From Alkalibacillus flavidus (GTDB lineage: Bacteria > Bacillota > Bacilli > Bacillales > Alkalibacillaceae), in assembly GCF_040545925.1 (NCBI RefSeq), contig NZ_JBEPMX010000002.1, positions 124,001 through 188,000 of the forward strand: a stretch of DNA of 64,000 bases. Direction: 5' to 3'. Below are positions 1-9,401 of the stretch, one piece after another. Within the stretch, counting starts at the first letter, position 1; each line of letters starts with the position of its first letter. Below the pieces are notes generated by a model, which was not told the origin of the DNA, did no database searches, and saw only the letters and a program-made list of their open reading frames with translations. The position numbers and the translations under genes were made by a program.

Positions 1-91
1 TAATTTTTCGGACTAAGAAGTTTTATATATAGGAGCGTCACTTTTGTTGGTGACTATTTTATAGCATCTAATAAAATGGATTAAACCTAGA

Positions 92-409
92 TTATGCAAA
101 ACAAACTGTCACACTTCCATCTTGTTCCGCAGATGATAAACAATCATGTAAAAATTGGTTAATTTGCTCATAATCCATATCGAGTGATTGTTTGGAGAGA
201 TGTCCATAATGTTGGCTGTATTGATCGAGGGCTTGTTTGATTTGCTCTTTGGAGAATGTTTTTTGCACGCCTATTCCACTGACACCGCCATCACATTCCT
301 CAGAATCTAATAATTGATAGAGGTTATGTGCAACGTCATTAAACATGTGAAATCGCGCATACGCAACTTGTTGATGATTTTGATTAACGCCATAAATATC
401 ATGACCCAT
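92..409 (-). CDS. Hypothetical protein, about 105 residues
   Basis: I do not recognise this protein. The open frame runs up to a TTG at 583, but that codon lies in the T-tract of the hemL terminator and has no ribosome binding site. I prefer the ATG at 409, where GGGG lies about 13 bases upstream; this is a weak site. An ATG at 490 is also possible. From 409 the product is soluble and acidic, with a helical C-terminal half and several Cys residues. It follows hemL, where B. subtilis carries ysxE and spoVID; it resembles neither. The start and the coding status are uncertain. Confidence 0.4.
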   Translation of the reverse strand: MGHDIYGVNQNHQQVAYARFHMFNDVAHNLYQLLDSEECDGGVSGIGVQKTFSKEQIKQALDQYSQHYGHLSKQSLDMDYEQINQFLHDCLSSAEQDGSVTVCFA

Positions 410-581
410 TAGAATCGAAAATCCCCTTTCAAATTGTCTGTAGTATTCAATTGGTTTTGAGTTAATAAAATGGAAAACTGTCACGTTCATCGAGGAAATG
501 ATGAAGGAATAGAGAGGCCTCAACGATATTATATACCGAACGATTGTTCCAATCAACGCAAAGCGTACGACATTATTCGAC

Positions 582-614
582 AAAAAAACACGCCAAAGCG
601 ACAGCTTTAGCGTG
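582..614 (-). terminator. Rho-independent terminator of the hem operon
   Basis: An 11-bp stem (589-599 with 604-614, one wobble pair) has a 4-base loop and is followed on the minus strand by seven T residues. It lies 9 bases after the hemL stop codon and ends the hemAXCDBL transcription unit. Confidence 0.9.
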
Positions 615-622
615 GAACAAAT

Positions 623-1906
623 TTAATTATTATAATGTTTAAAGGCATGTTGAATGGCTTTAATAGTGCGATCAATATCCTCATCTGAGTGAACAGTTGA
701 TAAGAACATACCTTCAAATTGAGAAGGTGGTAAGAATATGCCTTGCTCAATCATATAACGGTAATATTCTGCAAACCATTCTAAATCAGATGTCTTAGCT
801 GAATCGAAGTCAACGACATCTTCGTTAGTGAAAAAGAAGCCTAACATCGAACCAGCACGATTGACGCAAAGCGGTACACCGTTTTCTTTAGCCGCATCTT
901 CAATGCCAGCAATTAATCGATCCGCTTTCTTATTCATCTCATCATAAGATTCAGGCGTTAATTCACTTAACGTTGCATAGCCAGCTGCCATCGCTAATGG
1001 GTTACCTGATAACGTACCAGCTTGATAAATATCACCCGCCGGCGCGATCATTTCCATAATATCACGACGACCACCATAAGCACCAACTGGTAATCCACCA
1101 CCGATTACTTTTGCAAGACACGTTAAATCAGGCGTCACATTAAAATGACCTTGTGCACAGTTGTAACCAACGCGAAAACCTGTCATGACTTCATCAAAAA
1201 TCAGTAGTGAACCGTAATCGTTCGTCATATCGCGTAAATACTGTAAGAAGTTATTAACTGGTGGCACGACACCCATATTACCGGATACAGGCTCAACAAT
1301 CACGGCTGCGATATCATCACCATAATGTTCAAATGCATACTTTACACTTTCTTGATCATTGTATGGAACTGTGATCGTGTTTTTCGCGATCGATTCTGGA
1401 ACACCAGGACTATCAGGTAATCCTAACGTGGCAACACCCGAGCCAGCTTTAATCAAGAGTGAATCAGCGTGGCCGTGGTAATTACCTTCGAACTTCAAAA
1501 TTTTGCTTCGTTTTGTAAACCCACGCGCTAAACGCAAGGCACTCATGGTTGCTTCCGTACCAGAATTCACAAAGCGTACCATTTCGATCGATGGAACGCG
1601 ATCAATTAACAGTTTAGCTAATTTATTCTCATACTCTACGTTCGTACCAAAGCTCGTCCCTTTTTTCATCACATGCTGTAATGTTTCCATCACTTGTTCA
1701 TGAGCATGCCCAACAATTAATGGACCCCAACTCAAGACATAATCAATGTACTCATTTCCTTCAATGTCAGTAATCTTTGACCCTTTACCTTCTTCCATAT
1801 AAATTGGATCAACATTCACTGAATTAAACGCGCGAACTGGTGAGTTAACGCCACCAGGCATTAGTTCGACTGCTTCATCAAATAATTGTTTTGATCGATT
1901 TGTCAT
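623..1906 (-). CDS. hemL: Glutamate-1-semialdehyde 2,1-aminomutase
   Basis: This PLP enzyme converts glutamate-1-semialdehyde to 5-aminolevulinate, the second step of the C5 haem pathway. The 427 residues match the usual length. The PLP-binding lysine is K266 in AKVIGGGLPVGAYGG, preceded by the FDEVMTGFR motif of class III aminotransferases at about 237-245. The N-terminal ELMPGGVNSPVRAF is characteristic of GSA aminotransferases. TAGGAGGG lies just upstream of the ATG. It is the last gene of the hem operon, 14 bases after hemB, and is followed by a strong terminator. Confidence 0.97.
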   Translation of the reverse strand: MTNRSKQLFDEAVELMPGGVNSPVRAFNSVNVDPIYMEEGKGSKITDIEGNEYIDYVLSWGPLIVGHAHEQVMETLQHVMKKGTSFGTNVEYENKLAKLLIDRVPSIEMVRFVNSGTEATMSALRLARGFTKRSKILKFEGNYHGHADSLLIKAGSGVATLGLPDSPGVPESIAKNTITVPYNDQESVKYAFEHYGDDIAAVIVEPVSGNMGVVPPVNNFLQYLRDMTNDYGSLLIFDEVMTGFRVGYNCAQGHFNVTPDLTCLAKVIGGGLPVGAYGGRRDIMEMIAPAGDIYQAGTLSGNPLAMAAGYATLSELTPESYDEMNKKADRLIAGIEDAAKENGVPLCVNRAGSMLGFFFTNEDVVDFDSAKTSDLEWFAEYYRYMIEQGIFLPPSQFEGMFLSTVHSDEDIDRTIKAIQHAFKHYNN

Positions 1907-1920
1907 TGTGAACCCTCCTA

Positions 1921-2898
1921 CTATTCATTCAACCATCTAGCGATATCTTTTGCAAAGTACGTCATAATAAGATCCGCACCCGCACGTTTCATTGAGGTGA
2001 TTTTTTCAAGAACGATTTCTTGTTCATTCACCCAACCATTTTGTGCTGCTGCCTTAATTAATGAGTATTCACCACTTACATTATAGGCAACAATAGGCTG
2101 ATCGTAACGGTCTTTTAAATCACGCATAATATCTAAATAACTAAGTGCTGGTTTAACGATTAACAAGTCAGCGCCTTGTTCGACATCTGACTGTGCTTCA
2201 CGATGTGCTTCTAAACGGTTAGCTGGGTCCATTTGATACGTTTTGCGATCGCCGAATTGTGGTGCACTATGAGCAGCATCGCGGAACGGTCCGTAAAAAG
2301 CTGATGCATATTTTACAGCATACGACATAATCGGAACATTCGTATATCCCGCTTCATCTAAACCATGACGAATTGCTGTTACAAACCCGTCCATCATATT
2401 CGAAGGCGCAATCACGTCAGCGCCTGCTTTTGCTTGCGATACAGCAGCTTTAACGAGCAATGGTAATGTAGCATCATTATCGACGTATTCATCATGGATG
2501 ACACCACAATGACCATGATCAGTAAATTGACATAAACAAGTATCAGCCATGACAACTAAATGAGGTGCAATGGATTTAATTCGCTTCGTTGCCATTTGGA
2601 CAACACCTTCATCATTATAAGCCTCAGTTCCAACGTCATCTTTATGATTAGGAACTCCGAATAAAATAATAGATTTAATCCCTAACGATACGATTTCCTC
2701 AATTTCTTCATCAAGACGATCAATCGACACTTGATAAACACCTGGCATTGATGGGACTTCATGCTTCTTTCCTTCTTCTTCTAAAACAAAAAGCGGGTAA
2801 ATCAAGTCATCTGTATGTAAATGTGTTTCGCGTACGAGGTCCCGAAACGCTGATGTTTGTCGTAAACGACGATGACGATCAAACTGTAATTCCGTCAT
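1921..2898 (-). CDS. hemB: Delta-aminolevulinic acid dehydratase (porphobilinogen synthase)
   Basis: The enzyme condenses two 5-aminolevulinate molecules to porphobilinogen in the cytoplasm. It has 325 residues. The zinc-type cysteine motif DTCLCQFTDHGHCGVI supplies C121, C123 and C131. The Schiff-base lysines are K196 (MSYAVKYAS) and K249 (LLIVKPALSY). The start is an ATG preceded by AAAGGAGAG and overlaps the hemD stop by 4 bases, which points to translational coupling. Confidence 0.97.
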   Translation of the reverse strand: MTELQFDRHRRLRQTSAFRDLVRETHLHTDDLIYPLFVLEEEGKKHEVPSMPGVYQVSIDRLDEEIEEIVSLGIKSIILFGVPNHKDDVGTEAYNDEGVVQMATKRIKSIAPHLVVMADTCLCQFTDHGHCGVIHDEYVDNDATLPLLVKAAVSQAKAGADVIAPSNMMDGFVTAIRHGLDEAGYTNVPIMSYAVKYASAFYGPFRDAAHSAPQFGDRKTYQMDPANRLEAHREAQSDVEQGADLLIVKPALSYLDIMRDLKDRYDQPIVAYNVSGEYSLIKAAAQNGWVNEQEIVLEKITSMKRAGADLIMTYFAKDIARWLNE

Positions 2899-3671
2899 AT
2901 TATCTCTCCTTTAAGATATTGTTCCACTAAATAGGCAAGCCCCTCTAACGTGAATGTACTGGGCTTATACACCTTAGTAAAGCCTTGTTTTGTCGCATAA
3001 TCTGCTGTCGTTTGCCCAATAGCAAAACATGGTAATGAAAACCATGAACGCTTTCGTTCACTCATCATGTCTAAAAAGCCATCAATTGACGATGGTGATG
3101 TAAAGACGAACGCATCAACCGGCCCTTCAGCTAAAATATCATTCAATCGACTTTTCTCGTTCCAATTGGTCACCGTTTTATAAACCGTTAACGAGCGATA
3201 TTTGATATCATAATCATCTAACGCTTGATCTAGTACAGCGCGTGATTTTGTTCCTTTAATGAGTAACGGATAATGCATTTGTCGTTGTTGAATCAGTTGC
3301 TCTGCCAACGTTTCTGCATCAAAAACAGATGGAACAAACTCAACATCAAAACCATATGAATTTAATGTTTGCTTCGTCTTGTCTCCGACTGTCACTAGCT
3401 TCATTTGATTCAATACATCAGGTGATATTTGATGATGTTTAAGCAATTCCATAAAATAATAAATACCATTATGACTTGTGAAAATAACCCAATCATGTTG
3501 AAGCAAGGTCTCTTTGGTCATCTGTGTGTCACTTGGTTCCACATAATCAAACGTTATAAGTGGCACACCATGGATTGTCGTGTCCAGCTTACGATCCAAC
3601 ATTTGAAATGCAGGTGCTTGCTCCAATGAGCGCGACAATACGATGCCGCGCTCATGATGATGTTCGACCAC
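2895..3671 (-). CDS. hemD: Uroporphyrinogen-III synthase
   Basis: The enzyme cyclises hydroxymethylbilane with inversion of ring D to give uroporphyrinogen III. The sequence is divergent, as is usual for HemD. The 258 residues, the two-lobe architecture, the FTSHNGI and FTSPSSIDGF motifs and the position between hemC and hemB support the call. The start is GTG at 3671, overlapping the hemC TAG stop by one base; an AGAAG ribosome site lies inside the end of hemC. Confidence 0.93.
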   Translation of the reverse strand: MVEHHHERGIVLSRSLEQAPAFQMLDRKLDTTIHGVPLITFDYVEPSDTQMTKETLLQHDWVIFTSHNGIYYFMELLKHHQISPDVLNQMKLVTVGDKTKQTLNSYGFDVEFVPSVFDAETLAEQLIQQRQMHYPLLIKGTKSRAVLDQALDDYDIKYRSLTVYKTVTNWNEKSRLNDILAEGPVDAFVFTSPSSIDGFLDMMSERKRSWFSLPCFAIGQTTADYATKQGFTKVYKPSTFTLEGLAYLVEQYLKGEII

Positions 3672-4600
3672 TATTCTTCTAACTCCTGTTTGGCTTGCTC
3701 AACTAATTCTTTCGCTCCACGGTCAATCAACAACTTAGCAGCTTGCTCACCTGCATCGAGAGGATCTTGACTTCTAACCGTTTCTTTTAATACCGTTTCA
3801 CCATCAGACGAAGAAACTAATGCTTGAAGCACAATGTCATCTCCTTCTAGAACGGCATAAGCACCAATTGGAACTGAACAACTTCCCTCTAACAAACTAA
3901 GAAATTGACGTTCAGCCGTAACCGTTTTGGCTGTATATTCATCGTTGATTTGTTGAATCAATTGGCGTAATTCCTCATCATCTTCACGACACTGTAGCGC
4001 TAATGCTCCTTGGCCAACTGCTGGTAAACAAACATCAGGTTCAAGGAATTCAGTCACAAGTTCAGTTGACCACCCCATTCGCTTGAGTCCTGCTGCTGCT
4101 AATATAATCGCATCAAAGTCTTCTTCTTGAAGTTTACGCAAACGCGTTTCAATATTTCCTCGAATCCACTGAACCCTTAAATCGGGACGATACGCTTGCA
4201 GTTGCGCACCACGTCTTAAACTACTCGTACCGATTAATGCGCCTTCTTTTAAGTCATCAAGCTTTACATGGTTTTCTGAAATAAATGCATCACGGTGGTC
4301 TTCACGTTCTGGAATCGAACCAATCGGTAACCCTTCAGGCACTTCAGACGGAACATCTTTCATACTATGGACAGCAAGGTCGATTTCATGATTATACATC
4401 GCTTGTTCAATTTCTTTAACGAACAAGGCCTTGCCCCCAACTTTTGATAATGTCACATCCAAAATTTGATCGCCTCTTGTGACGATCTTTTTGATGTCAA
4501 AACTGTAATCATCCGAAACTTCATTCAGCTTATCAATCACCCATTCCGTTTGTGTGATAGCTAAATTACTACGTCTAGAACCAATAATAATATTGCGCAC
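3671..4600 (-). CDS. hemC: Porphobilinogen deaminase (hydroxymethylbilane synthase)
   Basis: The enzyme polymerises four porphobilinogens into hydroxymethylbilane. Its 309 residues contain the dipyrromethane cofactor cysteine C241 in LLEGSCSVPIGAY, the HSMKDVP motif at about 78-84 and the RRGAQL arginines near 129-130. The start is GTG at 4600, with AGGAGG seven bases upstream. It lies 16 bases after hemX. Confidence 0.97.
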   Translation of the reverse strand: MRNIIIGSRRSNLAITQTEWVIDKLNEVSDDYSFDIKKIVTRGDQILDVTLSKVGGKALFVKEIEQAMYNHEIDLAVHSMKDVPSEVPEGLPIGSIPEREDHRDAFISENHVKLDDLKEGALIGTSSLRRGAQLQAYRPDLRVQWIRGNIETRLRKLQEEDFDAIILAAAGLKRMGWSTELVTEFLEPDVCLPAVGQGALALQCREDDEELRQLIQQINDEYTAKTVTAERQFLSLLEGSCSVPIGAYAVLEGDDIVLQALVSSSDGETVLKETVRSQDPLDAGEQAAKLLIDRGAKELVEQAKQELEE

Positions 4601-4616
4601 CTTATAGCCTCCTCAA

Positions 4617-5444
4617 TTATAAGCCATGAAAGTTAGATAGCATGGACAAAATTAAATAATTACAAAATAAAAATAAAAAGGCAATCACATTCCATTTGGC
4701 AATCTTCTTCCCGATTATTTTTTGTCTAACTCTAATATAAATAATAATCGAATAAATGCCAATCACAACGAAGGATCCCACTGTTTTCGCATCAATCCAA
4801 TAAAATAAATCATCTGCTGTATATGCCCATAAAACCCCTAATATAAGTGAAATAAGAAGAATCGGCGTGGCAAAAACAGTTAAGTAAAATGATACTTTTT
4901 CTAATTGGGCTAAGTTCCCAATTCGTTTGACTAACTCACGCCAACGCTTTCGTTTCAATAAATAAAATTGCAACAAATACAATGTAGCAAATGCGAACGA
5001 TAACGTATAAAGTGTATAAGCAATAAACGCTAACACAATATGCGCGAGTAAAATATCTCCAATAATGACAGGTGTCATAGATGTCGCTTCACTCGATGCT
5101 GTCGTTAAGATCGACATCACCATCATTGAAAATCCGATTATATTAACGATAAAGACGACTAAATCAATTTTAAAGAAATAATTCACAACAATCGATACAA
5201 GCAAGATGAGCCATGCATAGAAATATAACCCTTCAATTGCATTCAGCATGGCAAAAAAGCCATATAAGTATATATTCGAAAATAATACGATAGTTTGTAA
5301 AATGAATACGAATAAAAGTAACCAGAAGGCAAAACGATTCGCCTTCCGGTTTCTCTCAACAAAATCATAGAAGTAAAAGGTTAAGCTTAACCCATACAAT
5401 AAGACAATAATTTCATATAATCGTATATGTTCCCAAATAGTCAT
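4617..5444 (-). CDS. hemX: HemX, cytochrome c assembly-type membrane protein
   Basis: This is a 275-residue polytopic membrane protein with about eight hydrophobic segments, of the CcmC/CcsA-like (cytochrome c assembly) family. In B. subtilis HemX is the second gene of the hem operon and lowers the cellular amount of HemA. The position between hemA and hemC is the same here. A GAGAGGAG site precedes the ATG by seven bases. Its direct biochemical role is not shown by the sequence. Confidence 0.9.
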   Translation of the reverse strand: MTIWEHIRLYEIIVLLYGLSLTFYFYDFVERNRKANRFAFWLLLFVFILQTIVLFSNIYLYGFFAMLNAIEGLYFYAWLILLVSIVVNYFFKIDLVVFIVNIIGFSMMVMSILTTASSEATSMTPVIIGDILLAHIVLAFIAYTLYTLSFAFATLYLLQFYLLKRKRWRELVKRIGNLAQLEKVSFYLTVFATPILLISLILGVLWAYTADDLFYWIDAKTVGSFVVIGIYSIIIYIRVRQKIIGKKIAKWNVIAFLFLFCNYLILSMLSNFHGL

Positions 5445-5463
5445 GAGAGAACTCCTCTCTCAT

Positions 5464-6828
5464 CTATTGCAACGCCTTAACGAATTGTGCAATAGGTAAT
5501 GATTCGTTAACCGATTTATGGCTTTGATGTTTTTCGCTTTGTGTTTTTAACTCTTGTTCGACTTCTTCTTCGATACCAAACATTCGGACAAACATCTTTA
5601 ACATGTCATCTGCATGATCTTCGCCAGCCATTTCTTTCGCTTGTAAAATCGGTTCTTTCAACATTTGATTAACAATACTCTTCGTATGTTTATTTAATAC
5701 TTTTTTCTCGCGAGCTGTTAAATCAGGCATTTTTCGTTCGATTGACGCCATTGTATCTTGTTGAATCGTTAATGCTTTTTGACGTAAGGCCGAGATAATT
5801 GGTACGACGCCTAATGTCTTCACCCATTCATTAAACTCATGCATTTCCGCTTCAATCATTTGTCTAATCTCTTGAGCGGCTTCTTGACGTTCAGCTAAGT
5901 TTTGATCAACAATGCCTTGTAAATCATCAATATCGTATAAGAAAATGTCATCTAGTTGTTCAATATCTGGGTCTAGATTTCGTGGCACTGCAATATCAAC
6001 CATAAATAATGGTTTTCCGTGACGCTCTTTAAGGACAGGTTTCAAATGCTGTTTGTTTAAAATATAATCATCCGTACCAACAGATGTAATCATAATATCA
6101 GCTTGTTCGAGCACATCACTTAATTCGTCGATCGAGCGTGCTTCACCTGAAAATTTTGCAGCGACTTCTTCAGCCTTCTCAATCGTTCGATTGACGACAG
6201 TAATATTTTCGACACCAGAACCGTGTAAATTTTGGACGGCTAGCTCGCCCATTTTACCCGCACCTAAAATGACGACGTGTTGATTCTTTAAGTTATCAAA
6301 AATCGTCTTCGATAATTCGACGGCTGCATAACTAATGGATACCGCATTTTGACCAATGCCTGTTTCTTTGTGAGCTTGTTTCGCATTCGTTATAGCTTGT
6401 TTAAACAATTGATTAAACATTAAGCCTGATGCTTCTTCATCTTGAGCGCGCTGAAACGCTGATTTCACTTGGCCTAGGATTTGCGTCTCACCTAAAACCA
6501 TAGAATCTAACCCAGCTGCGACGTTAAATAGATGCTCGATGGCTTCATCGTCCTCTTTAACTTCAATGAAGTTCGCCATATAATCAACATCCATTTCAAA
6601 CCAATCAGCTAAAAACTTCTTCACATAATAACGACCAGTATGTAACTGGTCAGCGACAACATATAATTCTGTCCGATTGCACGTTGAAACAATCACATTT
6701 TCTAAAATGCTTTTTTGTGCATTCAACTGTTGCATCGCTTCGCTAAGTTGGTCGTCAGAGAAAGCTAAATTCTCTCTTATGTCAACTGGGGCTGTTCGAT
6801 AGTTCATTGATAATGCAACAAAATGCAT
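5464..6828 (-). CDS. hemA: Glutamyl-tRNA reductase
   Basis: The enzyme reduces glutamyl-tRNA(Glu) to glutamate-1-semialdehyde with NADPH and is the first committed step of haem synthesis. The catalytic cysteine lies in VSTCNRTELY (C50 from this start), the NADPH site in VILGAGKMGELA, and the C-terminal dimerisation helices follow. I chose the ATG at 6828, giving MHFVALSMNYRTAPVDIRE as in other HemA proteins, because AAGGGGTG is correctly spaced for it. The in-frame GTG at 6837 overlaps that ribosome site. It is the first gene of the operon. Confidence 0.96.
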   Translation of the reverse strand: MHFVALSMNYRTAPVDIRENLAFSDDQLSEAMQQLNAQKSILENVIVSTCNRTELYVVADQLHTGRYYVKKFLADWFEMDVDYMANFIEVKEDDEAIEHLFNVAAGLDSMVLGETQILGQVKSAFQRAQDEEASGLMFNQLFKQAITNAKQAHKETGIGQNAVSISYAAVELSKTIFDNLKNQHVVILGAGKMGELAVQNLHGSGVENITVVNRTIEKAEEVAAKFSGEARSIDELSDVLEQADIMITSVGTDDYILNKQHLKPVLKERHGKPLFMVDIAVPRNLDPDIEQLDDIFLYDIDDLQGIVDQNLAERQEAAQEIRQMIEAEMHEFNEWVKTLGVVPIISALRQKALTIQQDTMASIERKMPDLTAREKKVLNKHTKSIVNQMLKEPILQAKEMAGEDHADDMLKMFVRMFGIEEEVEQELKTQSEKHQSHKSVNESLPIAQFVKALQ

Positions 6829-6942
6829 GTGTGTCACCCCTTACTTCGTACTCATAAACGTCTGAATACATTGTAACAACTAACCATTTCGATTAAACTG
6901 AAATCAGTTGAACAATTTATGAATATTTATGCTATTATTTCT

Positions 6943-6957
6943 TTAGAATTATTATTA
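6943..6957. promoter_or_regulatory. PerR/Fur-type box candidate between hemA and the 7029 gene
   Basis: TTAGAATTATTATTA matches the 7-1-7 PerR consensus TTATAATNATTATAA at all but two positions. B. subtilis hemA is a known PerR target. The site is about 115 bases upstream of hemA and just downstream of a TATTAT -10-like element (6933-6938) facing the plus-strand gene. The surrounding DNA is very AT-rich, so chance is possible. Confidence 0.3.
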
Positions 6958-7028
6958 ATAACTATTTGTAGCCTATCATATTACCTATGACGCTTCAAGC
7001 GATTTAACTATGAAGGAGACATGTCATC

Positions 7029-7508
7029 GTGAAACAATCACAATCTTTTTTAGCCATCACGTTAATCGGGTTCGGTATATTTTTCCTCATTCAACAATAT
7101 GATATACCTATTTTATCACAGTTTGGCTCTTGGCCGTCGATTTTAGTCATATTAGGCATTGCTTTTTTATTCAGTGCTTATGGTAATCGACAACACGACA
7201 ATATTTTACCTGGGTTTATTTTGTTTGGGCTTGGTATTCACTTTCATATGTTACATAGTACCGTTAATTGGATTGATCACTGGGGCATGTATACGTTAAT
7301 CATCGGGATTGCTTTTATTTTACGCGCCCAAAAGACGCGCCAGGGCACGATCATTGGCATAATATTTATCATTATTTCGTTTTTAGCCCTATCAGCTTTC
7401 GCCATGCCAGCTTGGCTCGGTTGGTTAGACCTCGCCTTTCAAATCATAGAACAGTTTTGGCCTATTCTTCTCATTATCTTTGGGATTGTGTTGTTATTTA
7501 AGAAATAA
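7029..7508 (+). CDS. Small polytopic membrane protein (LiaF N-terminal/DUF5668-like)
   Basis: The 159-residue protein is almost entirely membrane: about six hydrophobic segments joined by short basic or polar loops. Repeated FLIQQ, WPSILVILGIAFL and WPILLIIFGIVLLF patterns resemble the membrane domains of LiaI/LiaF-like (DUF5668) envelope-stress proteins. It lacks the soluble C-terminal domain of LiaF. The start is GTG, with AAGGAG at about 7013-7018; the ATG at 7021 runs into a stop at once. It is divergent from hemA, and no partner gene sits beside it. Function unknown. Confidence 0.75.
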   Translation: MKQSQSFLAITLIGFGIFFLIQQYDIPILSQFGSWPSILVILGIAFLFSAYGNRQHDNILPGFILFGLGIHFHMLHSTVNWIDHWGMYTLIIGIAFILRAQKTRQGTIIGIIFIIISFLALSAFAMPAWLGWLDLAFQIIEQFWPILLIIFGIVLLFKK

Positions 7509-7548
7509 GCTCTTATAACGGATATTAACAAAGACAAGAAAATAAAAC

Positions 7549-8673
7549 TTACTTCGATTTAAGTCGAAATAATATCATCATATTAACAAGTATTAAAACA
7601 GTACAGAAAATAAACGGTAGGCCAATCCATTGTTGAATGGCACCTGAGACGATTGAGCCAGCAACAACACCTAATGAGAAAAAGCCGTAAAAGATACCAT
7701 ATGCTTTTCCTCGGATCGTCTCATCTGTACTGTTAGCAATCATTTGATTCATCGATGGGAAAATGAACGCAAAACCAATACCATACACAATCATCGCGAC
7801 AACCATTAACACTAAATGGAATGCAACTTGTAAAAGACTCATCGATAACGCAATTAAACCCAAACCAATTACTACTAAATGATAAGCCGTATAACGCGTG
7901 TAAATGTCATTGATTTTAGACATGAAAATCACTAACGCTGTAACGCCATACAAACTAAGCAGTAAACCTGTCGTCATCGAATCAAGTTGAAGGTTTTCGA
8001 CACTAATAGGAAGTGCGAAAGCTAACGTACCATTACTCAGCATTAACGTAAACGCAACGGTTGATGCTTGCAACACACCACGATTCGTCATAATCGATTT
8101 CATAACCGTCCAAGTCATGTCGTCTTTCACTTGTGATACATATGACGCAGGAATCAGACTAATACTGATCACAGCAGTCACTACAAATACAATCGCGACA
8201 AAGACAAACACATAGACAATTTGTCCTGCGGCAGCTAATGCACCACCAATCGCAGGTCCAGCAATGGCCGCTACGCCAATGGCACCCCCAGCGAAGGCCA
8301 TCATTTTAGGGTTGTCGTTTCGTTTGGCCAAATCCCCCAGTAAAGCGAAGGCAGCCGGAACTAAGACACCACCTGCTAATCCGTGGAAAAATCGAATCCA
8401 TAATAGTTGCTCACCTGTTTGTGCAAACGGATAAAAACTTAACATGACACTAACGAGTAACATGCCAATAACCATCATCCGTTTACGTCCGATGCGATCA
8501 ACCCAATGCCCACCTATAATATTACCGATGACATTCGATAACGAATACATGGCGACAATGAGACCTGTTAAGGCTTCACTTGCTCCTAGACTAAGTGCAA
8601 ATGGCGTCATGATCGGAAGCTGAATAAATGTATCAATAAATGCCACAATGACAACAACATATAAAAATTTCAC
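7549..8673 (-). CDS. Major facilitator superfamily transporter
   Basis: The 374-residue protein has about twelve membrane segments. The MFS loop 2-3 signature is visible as GGHWVDRIGRKRMMVIGM at about 54-71, and GPAIGGALAAAG resembles the motif C of drug:H+ antiporters. This suggests a multidrug or small-molecule exporter, but the substrate cannot be deduced. The start is GTG, with GGAGG about ten bases upstream. It is monocistronic, an insertion between hemA and engB relative to B. subtilis. Confidence 0.85.
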   Translation of the reverse strand: MKFLYVVVIVAFIDTFIQLPIMTPFALSLGASEALTGLIVAMYSLSNVIGNIIGGHWVDRIGRKRMMVIGMLLVSVMLSFYPFAQTGEQLLWIRFFHGLAGGVLVPAAFALLGDLAKRNDNPKMMAFAGGAIGVAAIAGPAIGGALAAAGQIVYVFVFVAIVFVVTAVISISLIPASYVSQVKDDMTWTVMKSIMTNRGVLQASTVAFTLMLSNGTLAFALPISVENLQLDSMTTGLLLSLYGVTALVIFMSKINDIYTRYTAYHLVVIGLGLIALSMSLLQVAFHLVLMVVAMIVYGIGFAFIFPSMNQMIANSTDETIRGKAYGIFYGFFSLGVVAGSIVSGAIQQWIGLPFIFCTVLILVNMMILFRLKSK

Positions 8674-8784
8674 GATATTCAGCCTCCATTATCACTTCAT
8701 TATTTTAATCTAACTGATTGAATCCACTGAATCATTGATTTATATCACAAAACAGCTGTTATTCGTTGACAAATTCGTGACAAA

Positions 8785-8813
8785 ATAAGAGAACCCCGAA
8801 CTAGTCGGGATTC
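8785..8813 (-). terminator. Terminator after engB
   Basis: A 9-bp stem with one wobble pair (8791-8799 with 8805-8813) and a short loop is followed on the minus strand by a T-rich stretch. It starts 4 bases after the engB stop codon. Confidence 0.65.
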
Positions 8814-8816
8814 CCA

Positions 8817-9401
8817 TCAAACTAAATAAGATGACAACGCTTGCCACGCTTGATCTTTACCTTCTCCTGTTTCTGCTGAAAACGGAATGATAACGTCTTC
8901 TGGTTCTAACTCTAATTCCTCTTTTAACACTTTTAATTGTTTATCGCGCTGTGATTTTTTCACTTTATCTAATTTCGTAGCGATCACAATAACGGGTAAA
9001 TCAAAATACTTTAAGTAATCGTACATAATTAAATCGTCTTCCGTTGGTGGATGACGGAAATCTACGAGTAAAACCGTTGCTTGCAGTGCTTCACGCGTTT
9101 GAAGGTACTCTTCAACCATACGGCCCCACGCCTCACGTTCACGTTTCGACACTTTAGCATAACCATAACCAGGCACATCGACAAAATAAAACGCATCATT
9201 AATGATATAAAAATTTAACGTTTGTGTTTTACCAGGTTTGGACGATGTACGTGCTAAGTTTTTCCGTTGAATCATTTTATTAATGAACGAAGATTTCCCA
9301 ACATTGGATCGACCAGCTAAGGCAATTTCCGGTTTTTGGTCTTCAGGGTATTGTGCTTGACTGACCGCACTAATGACAATATCAGCATGATTTACTTTCA
9401 T
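8817..9401 (-). CDS. ysxC: Ribosome biogenesis GTPase YsxC/EngB
   Basis: This is an essential TRAFAC GTPase for late assembly of the large ribosomal subunit. It has 194 residues. The G1 P-loop is GRSNVGKS (30-37), followed by the switch region TSSKPGKTQT, the G3 motif DVPGYG, G4 ATKLDK and G5 SAETGEG. The start ATG overlaps the lonA stop by 4 bases, so the two genes are coupled, as in other Bacillaceae. Confidence 0.95.
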   Translation of the reverse strand: MKVNHADIVISAVSQAQYPEDQKPEIALAGRSNVGKSSFINKMIQRKNLARTSSKPGKTQTLNFYIINDAFYFVDVPGYGYAKVSKREREAWGRMVEEYLQTREALQATVLLVDFRHPPTEDDLIMYDYLKYFDLPVIVIATKLDKVKKSQRDKQLKVLKEELELEPEDVIIPFSAETGEGKDQAWQALSSYLV

